From positions 1-13,822 of the forward strand of contig SYBY01000004.1 in the NCBI GenBank assembly GCA_005788585.1: DNA of 13,822 nt, read 5' to 3'. Source of the DNA: Actinomycetota bacterium. GTDB lineage: Bacteria; Actinomycetota; Thermoleophilia; Solirubrobacterales; Solirubrobacteraceae. The notes under the pieces were generated by a model. The model searched no databases, was not told the DNA's origin, and worked only from the letters and a program-made list of their open reading frames with translations. The position numbers and the translations under genes were made by a program. Below, piece after piece: positions 6,472 through 13,822 of the stretch; the stretch's first letter is position 1, and each line of letters opens with the position of its first letter.

Positions 6472-9400
6472 CTAGAACCGTAGGTCCTCCTCGCACGAGT
6501 CGCCGAGGAGATCCACGAGGTCTGAGTACGTGAAGTCCTCGTCGTCACCGCACTCGACCGTGTCCACATCGTCACCAGCGGTGTAGACGTAATCGGCCGC
6601 GCCGCCCGAAGTGACCGTGTCGCGGCCGGAGCCGGCGAGGATCGAGTTCATCCGATCGTCGCCCGTGAGGACATCGTCGAACGGCGAACCCGTGAGGTTC
6701 TCAACGCGCTGCACGGCGTCTTGTCCCGCGCCGCCGGTGCCCTGTGCCTGTGTCGTGCCGAGTGAGATGGTCACGCCGGCGGTCGCCTCGGCGTACGACA
6801 ACGTGTCCCGGAACGGGCCTCCGTCGAAGACGTCGTTGCCCGGGCCGCTGATGAACGTGTCCTCGGACACGGTCCCCGTGGTGGATTCGAGCGCCTTCAC
6901 CCCGATGATGGCGGCCGCACTCCTCGGCTTGGCGGTCGGCTCGGCTCCCGCCGTGGTCACCGTGACGTCGCTGTAGGCGACCTCGCGTCGGGAGAGATCG
7001 ACCGCGTCCGTGCCCCCACGCCCGTCCACCTTGTCCATGTCGCCTGCGAGGAGGTCGAAGCGGTTGGGGCCGTCGTTGCCGGCCAGGACATCGCGGCCCG
7101 GGGAATCCTCGATGTTGTCCACATTGAGGATCGTGTCGGTCCCGGCGGTCCCGGTGCTCTGCGGCCCGGTGATCGCGAGGCTCACGTTGACGCCCGGAGC
7201 GTCGGGCGCGAGCCCGGGGCGGGCGTAGCTGACGGTGTCGTCGCCGCTGATGCCGTCGACCGTGTCGTTGCCGAGACCTGGGGCGAGGACGTTGTTCCCG
7301 GTCGTGCCCTTGAGGACGTCCGCGCCGTCAGTCCCGCGCACGTTCTCGATGTTGGCCAGGATCTTCTGACCGCTTCCGGCAACCGCCTGCCCGCTGGTCA
7401 GTCGCAGATCGATGGTCAACGCCGATGCGAGCGCCGCCTCGAACCAATCCGAGCCGGCACCGCCGTTGAGGTAGTCGGTGCCGAGGCCGCCGTCGAGCGT
7501 GTTCGCCCCCGTGTCGCCGGTGAGCGCATCGTTGAACGATGACCCGATGATGCCTTCGACGCTCGTGATCGTGTCACCGCCGTCACCACCACTGGACTGT
7601 GGTGCGGCGTTGCCGAGGCTCACGGACACCGCGGACGGCGCCGACAGGTACCCGACCCGGTCGCGCCCCTGGCCGCCGTCGAGGATGTCGTTGCCTCCCT
7701 TGCCCGACAGGATGTCGTCGCCCCCGATGCCGTAGAGCCGATCGACGCCCGAACCACCGGACAGGTTGTCCGGGCCGATGTGGCCCACCAGGCTCTCGAC
7801 GTCGGCGCTGATCAGATCAGCCTCGGCGCCCACACCGTCGTTGCGCTGCCCGTCGAGCGTCGCGGTCACGACATCGCCGGCGTTCCGCTCGGCGTACGTC
7901 ACCGTGTCGACACCTGTGCCGCCGGTGAGCGTGTCACCGCCCGCGAAGCCCTGGAGCGTGTCGTCTCCCTCGCCGCCGTTCAGCGTGTCCGTGCCGACAC
8001 CTCCGAGTAGCGTGTCGGTCCCGGCGAGGCCGCTCAGCGTGGCCGGCAGACCGGTGTCGTTGACGAAGCGGTCGTTGCCCGAGGCCCCGGTCATCGCAAC
8101 GGATGTGACCTGTGCCGCGGGGCAGCGGGCCCCGCCGCTGACGACCGTGCACGGCGCGGTGGCCGTCAGGGTCGCTCGTGTCTGAATGGCGATGTCGGCT
8201 CCATCGGTACGCACCGTCGCGACGTGCGGCAGCGTGCCGGAGCCCGTGTACCGCACGACACCGCCGGAGCTGCTGACGGTCGCGGTGGGCGCCGACGCGG
8301 GCGCGCCAGGCGCGCTCTGCAGCGCAGCTGCCAGGTTCAGGCGGCCGCCGGTGACCGACTTCGCGGTCGCGTTCTTGATCGGATCTGTCGTGGTCAACAG
8401 CGCGGCCTTGATCTGCACCGGTGTCGCAGCCGGGTACTTCGCCTTGTACGCGGCGGCGGCTCCCGCCACGATCGGGGTGGCCATCGAGGTCCCGCTCATG
8501 GCGATGTGCTCACCGTTGAGGACGGTGGAGACAATTCGCTCCCCCGGAGCGAAGAGATCCACGGATGTCCTGCCGATGTCAGAGAAGTCGGCGATCTGGG
8601 CGCGATCGTTCGTCGCCCCGACGCAGATGACGTTCGGCGCAGGAGTCGTGCAGGGCGCGAGCGGCGACGCATCACGATTGACGCCGTAGCTGTTGCCGGC
8701 GGCGCCGACGAACAGGGTGTCCGGGTAGGCCGAGATCGCCGTGGCGACGTGGTCGGCAGCATCGCCGGTGACGCCGAGGCTCATGTTGGCGACGTTCGCC
8801 CCCCGCTTGCCGGCGTAGTGGATGGCCTTGATGACGGAGTCCGCCAAGAGCGAGCCTGCGGGGTTATCGCCGAAGCCCTTGCCGGCCTGAACCTGGAGAG
8901 GAATCAGTCGGGCCCCGGGTGCGGCGCCGGAGATGCCGAAGCCGTCCCCGCCCCGCGCGGCGACCAGTCCGGCGACGTGTGTCCCGTGATAGTTGGCCTT
9001 GCCCTGGGCGTACGGCAGGGGGCTGTTGTCATCGTTGGAGGGATCCCATCCCCGCCAGTCGTCGATGTAGCCGTTGTCGTCGTCGTCGTCACGGTTGGTT
9101 TCCTTGCCGCCGCCCTGCTCGCCTGCGTTGTACGCGATCTGCGATGCGAGGTCCGGGTGCCCGAGCTCCACGCCCTGATCGATGATCGCGACGGTCGCAC
9201 CCGCACCGGTGCTCTGATCCCATGCGGCAGTGGCCTCGACGTCCGCGTCGGGGGAAGCAAAGCCACCAGCCGCCGGGCTCCACAGCGCGTACTGGTCCTT
9301 GAGGAGCGGATCGTTGGTCACAGCAAGGAGCTCCGCGCGCCCGTTGAGCGACGCGTACTGAACGCCGGGCTGGCGTTCCAGCGCGTCGCGGCCCTGCCCC

Positions 9401-9762
9401 GTCGGGACAGCGTTCGGGAGGTCGACGAGGACCTGCCGCGGCGTGCCAAGGTCCTCGATGACGCGGCCACTGATCGCCTGGATGGCCGCTGTGCGCTGCG
9501 CCGCTGAGGCATCGGGCTCGAAGGTGACGATGACCTGGCCCGGTGCGTGTGCCGCCCCCGGCTGGCCAGTGCTGACCGGCTCGGCTTGACGCCGTTGCAC
9601 GCTGCCGGCATCTGCGGCCGCTGCCTTCAGACGGGCATGGAGCCTCTCGTCGACCTTCGCCGGCGCGGGCGCCGCGAGCGCAGGCGGGATCGAGGCGGCG
9701 GCGGCCGACGCAGCGAGCGCACAGGCCAACGCCGCCCGGAGAACGGGACGGTTGGGATACAT
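6472..9762 (-). CDS. Secreted subtilisin-like serine protease with C-terminal RTX-type repeats
   Basis: A 1096-residue exported protease. Order of parts: Sec signal peptide (1-30, cut near PALAAPA), linker, I9-type propeptide (about 75-140, starting GQVIVTF), S8 catalytic domain (about 175-480), spacer, then RTX-like calcium-binding repeats (about 558-1070). The catalytic triad is Asp195 (VAIIDQGVE), His259 (HGTHVAG) and Ser426 (MSGTSMATP), with oxyanion Asn357. Gln follows the Asp where Ser/Thr is usual. An acidic insert RDDDDDNGYIDD (224-235) is typical of subtilases with NGYxDD. The mature cysteines are three close pairs (371/380, 538/547, 1071/1090). The ATG at 9762 is chosen because GGAGG lies 4 bases upstream and the signal peptide starts there; the frame stays open 132 codons further without gene-like content. 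RTX proteins usually use type I secretion, but here Sec export is indicated. The substrate is unknown. Confidence 0.93.
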   Translation of the reverse strand: MYPNRPVLRAALACALAASAAAASIPPALAAPAPAKVDERLHARLKAAAADAGSVQRRQAEPVSTGQPGAAHAPGQVIVTFEPDASAAQRTAAIQAISGRVIEDLGTPRQVLVDLPNAVPTGQGRDALERQPGVQYASLNGRAELLAVTNDPLLKDQYALWSPAAGGFASPDADVEATAAWDQSTGAGATVAIIDQGVELGHPDLASQIAYNAGEQGGGKETNRDDDDDNGYIDDWRGWDPSNDDNSPLPYAQGKANYHGTHVAGLVAARGGDGFGISGAAPGARLIPLQVQAGKGFGDNPAGSLLADSVIKAIHYAGKRGANVANMSLGVTGDAADHVATAISAYPDTLFVGAAGNSYGVNRDASPLAPCTTPAPNVICVGATNDRAQIADFSDIGRTSVDLFAPGERIVSTVLNGEHIAMSGTSMATPIVAGAAAAYKAKYPAATPVQIKAALLTTTDPIKNATAKSVTGGRLNLAAALQSAPGAPASAPTATVSSSGGVVRYTGSGTLPHVATVRTDGADIAIQTRATLTATAPCTVVSGGARCPAAQVTSVAMTGASGNDRFVNDTGLPATLSGLAGTDTLLGGVGTDTLNGGEGDDTLQGFAGGDTLTGGTGVDTVTYAERNAGDVVTATLDGQRNDGVGAEADLISADVESLVGHIGPDNLSGGSGVDRLYGIGGDDILSGKGGNDILDGGQGRDRVGYLSAPSAVSVSLGNAAPQSSGGDGGDTITSVEGIIGSSFNDALTGDTGANTLDGGLGTDYLNGGAGSDWFEAALASALTIDLRLTSGQAVAGSGQKILANIENVRGTDGADVLKGTTGNNVLAPGLGNDTVDGISGDDTVSYARPGLAPDAPGVNVSLAITGPQSTGTAGTDTILNVDNIEDSPGRDVLAGNDGPNRFDLLAGDMDKVDGRGGTDAVDLSRREVAYSDVTVTTAGAEPTAKPRSAAAIIGVKALESTTGTVSEDTFISGPGNDVFDGGPFRDTLSYAEATAGVTISLGTTQAQGTGGAGQDAVQRVENLTGSPFDDVLTGDDRMNSILAGSGRDTVTSGGAADYVYTAGDDVDTVECGDDEDFTYSDLVDLLGDSCEEDLRF
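6547..8091 (-). repeat. About six composite RTX-type modules within the subtilase
   Basis: Protein residues about 558-1072. GGxGxD-type nonapeptides (such as GGEGDDTLQ and GGLGTDYLN) alternate with a 45-60 residue block. That block reads approximately SYA…GVxVSL…QxxGGAGxDTIxxVENIxGSxxxDVLxGDxGxNxL. Copies begin near residues 620, 702, 778, 844, 924 and 988. They have diverged, and the fifth is the most degenerate. Parallel beta-roll formation with calcium is expected from the nonapeptides. Confidence 0.7.
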
Positions 9763-10051
9763 GGGACCTCCGATGGGACGGTCAGACAGATCGCCCGGAA
9801 TGGGGCGAGGCCGTCGGACTGACACACCAACGGCCGCGGCAAACGTATCCCGCATGCCGCTGAACATGATTCGAATATGTGACTCGCCTGACGCGGGCAC
9901 GGGCGACGCCTGAACTCGGGGCTGCCATGAAGCGTCACGAACACGACGATCGGTGCGTCGGGCGCATGACACTGGCCGCCGTGGCCCGTCGCCATCGTGT
10001 GAGCGACGCAGACCACCCCCACGGACGGGCGACGACGGAGCACACGAACCG
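9763..10051. other. Divergent intergenic region between subtilase and propeller-like gene
   Basis: 289 bases with no supported gene. An AT-rich island around 9864-9880 holds ATTCGAAT (9869-9876). The subtilase leader contains an imperfect 9-bp inverted repeat (9809-9817 with 9827-9835, one G-U in RNA, 9-base loop). TACGTT on the minus strand (9847-9842) is a possible -10 for the subtilase. No promoter for the plus-strand gene can be called. Short open frames here lack ribosome binding sites and look like noise. Confidence 0.5.
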
Positions 10052-10837
10052 ATGCCTCGAGCACGCGCCATCACCATCGCCGCAGCAGTTGCCGCCGCCG
10101 GACTCCTCAGCGCATCGGCCGCCCAGGCCGCGCCAGAGGACGCCACGGCGACAGCCACCTACGGCGAGGCGGAAGTCTGGCTGGAGGCCAAGGAGGGCGA
10201 GCGCTTCGAGCGCCGCCTGGTCTACGCCGCGACGCCGGACGCAACCCCGAAGGTGCTTGACGCGGACTTCCGGGCGCGCGACCCCTACTCCGAAGCACGC
10301 GGTTCGACCGACGAGGTCGCGCTCGGTCGTGACGCCGGCGGACGGCTGACCGCGCTGGCCGTCGGCGGCGGGGCAATCTACGCCACGCCGGTCACCGGCC
10401 GCCCTGCGCTGCAGGCCATCCCGGCGACCACGCGGCGGGACCGTGCGCCGAGCATCTTCCGGGGCCGGATCGCGTTCCAGCGTGAGGTCGGCGACACCTC
10501 GGCCGTGTACGCCGGCACGCTGACGGCGCGGACCGCGCGACAGGTCGCGGGCGAGTCCGAGGCCGCCCACCAGCTGCGTTCCCCCGCGGTCGGCGCCGGC
10601 GGATCGGTCGCCTACATCACGTATGTCGAGGGCAACGCGCCGAAGTACTTCCTCGACCTCGCCACCCCGGGCCGCGCGGTCCGCCGGATCTACCGCCATG
10701 TGCTGGGCGAGTCACAGAACGGCATGTTGCAGGTGCTCGGAGTCAGCACTGACGGGCGCCGCCTTCGCGTGGAGCGGACCGTCGAAGCGTCGACATCGTC
10801 GCTCGCCTTCTCACTCCCTAGCGGCAAGCGCATGTAA
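10052..10837 (+). CDS. Secreted protein of unknown function, possibly beta-propeller
   Basis: I do not recognise a named family. The 261 residues start with a Sec signal peptide (MPRARAITIAAAVAAAGLL, cut likely after AQA at 26). The mature part is Ala/Arg/Gly-rich and has no cysteines. Recurrent units such as APSIFRGRIAFQREVGDTSAVYAGTL (132-157) and SPAVGAGGSVAYITYVEG (177-194) have the hydrophobic/Gly rhythm of TolB or WD40-like propeller blades, perhaps three or four blades; this is a weak resemblance. The ATG at 10052 is preferred because the signal peptide begins there, and CGGAG lies 11 bases upstream. The frame extends further upstream but without gene-like content. It diverges from the subtilase gene and is followed by an inverted repeat that could end its transcript. 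Confidence 0.75.
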   Translation: MPRARAITIAAAVAAAGLLSASAAQAAPEDATATATYGEAEVWLEAKEGERFERRLVYAATPDATPKVLDADFRARDPYSEARGSTDEVALGRDAGGRLTALAVGGGAIYATPVTGRPALQAIPATTRRDRAPSIFRGRIAFQREVGDTSAVYAGTLTARTARQVAGESEAAHQLRSPAVGAGGSVAYITYVEGNAPKYFLDLATPGRAVRRIYRHVLGESQNGMLQVLGVSTDGRRLRVERTVEASTSSLAFSLPSGKRM

Positions 10838-10861
10838 CGAGACCGTCGATCCGCCGCCCCC

Positions 10862-10898
10862 GGCTCGCCCGCTCGATACCGTCAACCGCGGGCGAGCC
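10862..10898 (+). promoter_or_regulatory. Perfect 11-bp inverted repeat flanking a candidate -10 of the acyl-CoA synthetase
   Basis: GGCTCGCCCGC (10862-10872) and GCGGGCGAGCC (10888-10898) are exact reverse complements. The 15-base loop contains TACCGT (10877-10882), the hexamer seen before other starts here. The repeat begins 25 bases after the upstream stop and ends at the AGGAGG ribosome binding site. It could act as terminator for the upstream gene, as operator, or both. Confidence 0.5.
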
Positions 10899-10910
10899 AG
10901 GAGGAGACGC

Positions 10911-12482
10911 ATGACGACGTACGAGCAGGCCTGCGCAGAGCACGAGTGGGTCGTTCCAGAGCGCTACAACATCGCGCAGGACGTCTGCGACAAGCATCCG
11001 CCGGACAAGCTCGCGATGATCTGGGAGCGCTACGACGGCGCCCGCCGCGACGTGCAGTGGGGCGAGCTGCAGCGCCTGGCCAACCAGGCCGCACACGTCC
11101 TGCGCGAGGCGGGCGTGCAGCGGGGCGACCGCGTCGCCGTTGTCCTCCCTCCCACGCCCGAGACCGCCGCGCTGTTCTTCGGCGTCTGGAAGCTCGGCGC
11201 GCTGCTCGTCTCCATGTCGGTCCTCTACGGCGACGAGGGCCTGCGCCATCGCCTCACCGATTCCGAGGCGCGGCTCGTGGTCACCGACAGCGCGAACGCC
11301 GACCGGTTCAGGGGCGGGCCGGTCGCTCAGGTCCTGATCCTCGACGAGGGCGACGGCCTGCTGACCGGCGCGCCCGAGGACCACATCAGCACCGACACGG
11401 CGGCCGACGACCCGGCGCAGCTCTACTACACCTCGGGCACCACGGGGCTGGCGAAGGGCATCATCCACGCGCACAGGTACCTGCTCGCGCACAACGAGTT
11501 CATCTACTGCCACGACGTGCAGGAGAACGAGCGCTTCCACGGCATGGGCGAGTGGGCGTGGGCGGCGGGCATCGCGCCGCTGCTCGGGCCCTGGCGCATG
11601 GGCGCGGTCCAGTGCGTCTTCCAGCGGGCGGGCGGGTTCGACCCCGACGCGCAGCTCGCGTTCCTCTCTCGAAACGAGGTGACGAACGTCTTCACGACGC
11701 CGACGGCGATGCGGGCGATGATGGCCATCGACGACGCCGGGACCCGGCACCCGCAGAAGTTCCGCATCGTCTGCAGCGCGGGCGAGCCGCTGAACCCCGA
11801 GGCCATCCGCTGGTTTCGCGAGCACTACGGCGTCACGGTGCTCGACTACTACGGCCTCACGGAGTCCTATCCCCTGTGCGGGAACTTCCCGTTCATGGAG
11901 GTCCGCGAGGGCTCGATGGGCAAGCCCGTCCCCGGCTGGGACGTGCAGATCCTCGACCTCGATGAGCAGCCCGTCGCGCCGGGTGAGCGCGGAGAGATCT
12001 GCCTGCGGGCGCGGTCGAACCCGCACTACCCGCTCGGCTACTGGAACAACGAAGCCGCCGCGCAGGAGACGTTCGGCGGCGCATGGTTCCACACCAAGGA
12101 CGCCGCGTCGCAGGACGAGGACGGGTACTTCTGGTACGAGGGCCGGGCCGACGACGTGATCATCACGGCCGGCTACCGAGTCGGGCCGTTCGAGGTCGAA
12201 TCGGCGTGCCTGGAGCACCCGGCGGTGAGCGAGAGCGCGGCGATCGGCGTGCCCGACGAGGTCAAGGGCATGGTGGTGAAGGCGTTCATCGTGCTGGCCG
12301 AGGGCTACGAGCCGTCCGACGATCTGGCGGCGGAGATCCGCGCCCACGTCCGGGGCCGGCTGTCGGCCTACGCGTACCCGCGGCAGATCGCGTTCGTCGA
12401 CGACCTGCCCAAGACGCTGACCGGCAAGATCCGGCGGATGGAGCTGCGCCAGGCCGACGGGGCGCTCCCGTCGCCGCAGTGA
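10911..12482 (+). CDS. AMP-forming acyl-CoA synthetase, medium-chain (ACSM/MACS) type
   Basis: Activates a carboxylic acid to acyl-AMP with ATP, then transfers the acyl group to CoA. The 523 residues carry the ANL-superfamily signatures in order: P-loop YTSGTTGLAK (173-182), YYGLTE (313-318), HTKD in place of the usual TGD (394-397), GRADDVIITAGYRVGPFEVE (411-430) and the catalytic Lys506 in KTLTGKIRRMEL. The WFHTKD…GYFWYEGRADDVI form and overall length resemble medium-chain acyl-CoA synthetases rather than acetyl-CoA synthetase proper (about 650 residues). The ATG at 10911 has a perfect AGGAGG 6 bases upstream; the longer open frame upstream overlaps the previous gene and is discarded. The actual acid (medium-chain fatty, aromatic or branched) cannot be told. 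The desaturase in the window also handles acyl groups but is on a separate transcript. Confidence 0.9.
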   Translation: MTTYEQACAEHEWVVPERYNIAQDVCDKHPPDKLAMIWERYDGARRDVQWGELQRLANQAAHVLREAGVQRGDRVAVVLPPTPETAALFFGVWKLGALLVSMSVLYGDEGLRHRLTDSEARLVVTDSANADRFRGGPVAQVLILDEGDGLLTGAPEDHISTDTAADDPAQLYYTSGTTGLAKGIIHAHRYLLAHNEFIYCHDVQENERFHGMGEWAWAAGIAPLLGPWRMGAVQCVFQRAGGFDPDAQLAFLSRNEVTNVFTTPTAMRAMMAIDDAGTRHPQKFRIVCSAGEPLNPEAIRWFREHYGVTVLDYYGLTESYPLCGNFPFMEVREGSMGKPVPGWDVQILDLDEQPVAPGERGEICLRARSNPHYPLGYWNNEAAAQETFGGAWFHTKDAASQDEDGYFWYEGRADDVIITAGYRVGPFEVESACLEHPAVSESAAIGVPDEVKGMVVKAFIVLAEGYEPSDDLAAEIRAHVRGRLSAYAYPRQIAFVDDLPKTLTGKIRRMELRQADGALPSPQ

Positions 12483-12523
12483 GGCGCGTACGGCCAGCCC
12501 TGTACGAACGGGTGCCGCCGACA

Positions 12524-12529
12524 TACGCT
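12524..12529 (+). promoter_or_regulatory. Candidate -10 element of the DUF1707 gene
   Basis: TACGCT ends 8 bases before the ATG at 12538, with no Shine-Dalgarno sequence. This is the spacing expected of leaderless transcription starting at the A of ATG. Confidence 0.5.
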
Positions 12530-12537
12530 TCGCGGCG

Positions 12538-12951
12538 ATGACCGACGCCGACCCCGTTCTGCGGATCTCAGACGCCGATCGCGAAGCGACCGTCGCCCGC
12601 CTGCGGCGCGCCAGTGAGGAAGGACGCCTGGATCTGGGCGAGCTCGAGGAGCGCGTGACCGCCGCGTACGCGGCCAAGACCGGCGCGGACCTCGAGCCGC
12701 TCGTGGCCGACCTCCCCGCCGAGTCCGGCGACGCGCGTGTTGCCCCGCTCGCCGGCGACGACCGCCGGCGTGCGCTGGTGCAACGCAGTGTGCCGCTGCT
12801 GTTCCCGAACATCGTCTGCGTGGCCATCTGGCTGGCGACAGGCGCCGACGGTGGCTTCTGGCCGATCTGGGTGATGCTGGGCACCGGCATCGCGTTCCTG
12901 TCGCTGGTCATCCGGTACGTCACGGGCGACGACCTCGAGCACCGGTCGTAG
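12538..12951 (+). CDS. Small DUF1707 membrane protein
   Basis: 137 residues. The N-terminal half (9-60) matches the DUF1707 pattern common in actinobacteria: [21 protein letters not shown] then [19 protein letters not shown] and a short LxxLxxDLP. The C-terminal half has two hydrophobic helices (about 86-103 and 108-126) joined by [10 protein letters not shown], like the small 2TM module often fused to DUF1707. The soluble N-terminus probably faces the cytoplasm. Function is unknown; DUF1707 proteins are often linked to envelope or stress roles, but nothing here proves it. The start at 12538 follows the TACGCT element by 8 bases. It lies between the acyl-CoA synthetase (55-base gap) and selO (23-base gap), all on the plus strand. 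Confidence 0.88.
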   Translation: MTDADPVLRISDADREATVARLRRASEEGRLDLGELEERVTAAYAAKTGADLEPLVADLPAESGDARVAPLAGDDRRRALVQRSVPLLFPNIVCVAIWLATGADGGFWPIWVMLGTGIAFLSLVIRYVTGDDLEHRS

Positions 12952-12961
12952 GACCGGGCGC

Positions 12962-12967
12962 TACCGT
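12962..12967 (+). promoter_or_regulatory. Candidate -10 element of selO
   Basis: TACCGT ends 7 bases before the GTG at 12975, with no Shine-Dalgarno sequence. It lies in the 23-base gap after the DUF1707 stop. Leaderless initiation at the GTG is the simplest reading. Confidence 0.5.
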
Positions 12968-12974
12968 CGCCTGG

Positions 12975-13822
12975 GTGAGCTGCACCTGGCGCGGAGACGA
13001 CGAGAGCATCGGCGAGGTCGCCGCGATGTTCGGCGCGCGCGAGGATGACGCCGCGGCACCCGGCGCGCCGCTGACCCTCGCGGACCCCACCTACGTGCGC
13101 GACCTCGACGGGCTGTTCGTGCCGTGGACGGCCGAGCCGGCCCCGGAGCCTCGGCTGCTGGTCCTCGAGGACGATGTGGCGCGCGGGCTCGGCGCCGACC
13201 CCTCAGTGCTGCGCACGCCGGCCGGCATCGCGACGCTGCTCGGCGCGGGCGTGGAGGGCACGGTCGCGCAGGGCTACGCCGGCCACCAGTTCGGCGCGTT
13301 CTCTCCCCGCCTGGGCGACGGACGTGCGCTGCTGCTCGGCGAAGTCCTCGATCGCGACGGCCGCCGGCGCGACCTCCACCTGAAGGGCTCGGGCCGCACG
13401 CCGTTCGCCCGCGGCGGAGACGGCAAGGCGCCGGTCGGCCCGATGCTCCGCGAGCACGTCATCAGCGAGGCGATGCACCCGCTGGGCATCCCGACCACCC
13501 GCGCGCTCGCGGTGATCGCGACCGGTGAAACCGTGTACCGGGAGACGCCGCTGCCCGGCGCCGTGCTCGTGCGGGTCGCGGACAGCCACCTGCGGGTCGG
13601 CACGTTCGAGTACGTGGCCAAGACGCTGCGCGACGGCGAGCTCCTCGCCCGTCTCCTCGACTACGCCATCGCCCGCCACCACCCGGACGCCGCGGACGCC
13701 GACGTCCCGGCGCTCGCGTTCTTCGACGCGGTCGTCGCCGCGCAGGCCGAGCTGCTCGCGCGCTGGATGCTCGTCGGCTTCGTCCACGGGGTGATGAACA
13801 CCGACACCATGACGATCTCGGG
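12975..13822 (+). CDS. selO: Protein adenylyltransferase SelO/YdiU family, C-terminus cut off by window edge
   Basis: SelO is a pseudokinase-fold enzyme that transfers AMP from ATP to Ser/Thr/Tyr of proteins and is linked to redox stress. 282 codons are visible of about 480 usual. Family signatures include [23 protein letters not shown] (ending near 125), [17 protein letters not shown] with the ATP-orienting Lys137, [10 protein letters not shown] with Glu160, [10 protein letters not shown], and HGVMNTDTM at the edge. The family's catalytic loop normally reads NTDNM; here the second Asn, a metal ligand in characterised SelO, is Thr278, while Asp277 is kept. GTG at 12975 is chosen because TACCGT lies 7 bases upstream and the [15 protein letters not shown] start of the fold follows at about residue 43; an in-frame ATG at 13026 is the alternative. 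Confidence 0.93.
   Translation, partial: MSCTWRGDDESIGEVAAMFGAREDDAAAPGAPLTLADPTYVRDLDGLFVPWTAEPAPEPRLLVLEDDVARGLGADPSVLRTPAGIATLLGAGVEGTVAQGYAGHQFGAFSPRLGDGRALLLGEVLDRDGRRRDLHLKGSGRTPFARGGDGKAPVGPMLREHVISEAMHPLGIPTTRALAVIATGETVYRETPLPGAVLVRVADSHLRVGTFEYVAKTLRDGELLARLLDYAIARHHPDAADADVPALAFFDAVVAAQAELLARWMLVGFVHGVMNTDTMTIS

Noticed and set aside
9953..10051. Upstream extension of the propeller-like protein
   Set aside because: The signal peptide begins at the ATG at 10052; the 33 upstream codons are Arg/Pro-rich and would bury the signal sequence.
9763..10158. N-terminal extension of 132 residues on the subtilase
   Set aside because: The frame is merely open; the signal peptide and Shine-Dalgarno sequence place the start at 9762, and the extension would overlap the start of the divergent gene.
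12502..12511. GTACGAACGG shared with the complement of 4925-4934, as a second copy of the desaturase operator
   Set aside because: A single 10-base match is expected many times by chance in a GC-rich window of this size, and the palindrome itself is not present at 12502.
10818..12923. A 701-codon open frame on the minus strand across the acyl-CoA synthetase
   Set aside because: It is antisense to a gene with all ANL motifs and has the Arg/Ala/Val-rich, motif-free composition expected from the complement of GC-rich codons.

Overview
This is a GC-rich (about 70% by eye) chromosomal window with actinobacterial character. PyrR, PyrB and PyrC sit head-to-tail with 4-base overlaps. Several genes appear to start leaderless, 7-10 bases after a TAnnnT -10 element. 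A subtilase carries RTX-type repeats and ends in a Cys-paired acidic tail. Together these suggest a deep-branching actinobacterium such as Thermoleophilia/Solirubrobacterales. That placement is inference from style, not from a marker gene. I see no phage, transposon, CRISPR or plasmid gene; this looks like ordinary core and accessory chromosome.

Layout. Positions 1-2293 (minus strand) hold the pyrimidine operon pyrR-pyrB-pyrC; pyrC runs off the left edge. Its leader contains a hairpin matching the PyrR-binding loop, whose lower stem would pair with the pyrR Shine-Dalgarno sequence. Next on the minus strand are ribonuclease Z (2389-3354), a perfect 15-bp inverted repeat, and a secreted alpha/beta-hydrolase (3415-4869). 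A divergent intergenic region with two operator-like palindromes 20 bp apart separates the hydrolase from a membrane fatty acid desaturase (5007-6224, plus). A CCA-less tRNA-Arg(CCG) and its terminator follow (6258-6363).

The centre is a 1096-residue secreted subtilase with about six composite RTX-type repeats (6472-9762, minus), divergent from a 261-residue secreted, propeller-like protein of unknown role (10052-10837, plus). The right end, all plus strand, holds a medium-chain-type acyl-CoA synthetase (10911-12482), a small DUF1707 membrane protein (12538-12951) and the start of a SelO/YdiU protein adenylyltransferase (12975 to the edge).

How the genes work together. The pyr genes make UMP and are probably controlled by PyrR at translation. 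RNase Z is the enzyme needed to mature CCA-less tRNAs like the one in this window. The desaturase and acyl-CoA synthetase both touch acyl-lipid metabolism but are not in one operon. The three exported proteins (hydrolase, subtilase, propeller-like protein) suggest degradation of extracellular material.

Points most worth a second look: the PyrR-type hairpin that sequesters a ribosome binding site, the twin palindromes between hydrolase and desaturase, a Thr in place of a catalytic metal-binding Asn in SelO, and a promoter-like element inside the loop of a perfect inverted repeat at 10862-10898. No whole new multi-gene system is evident.
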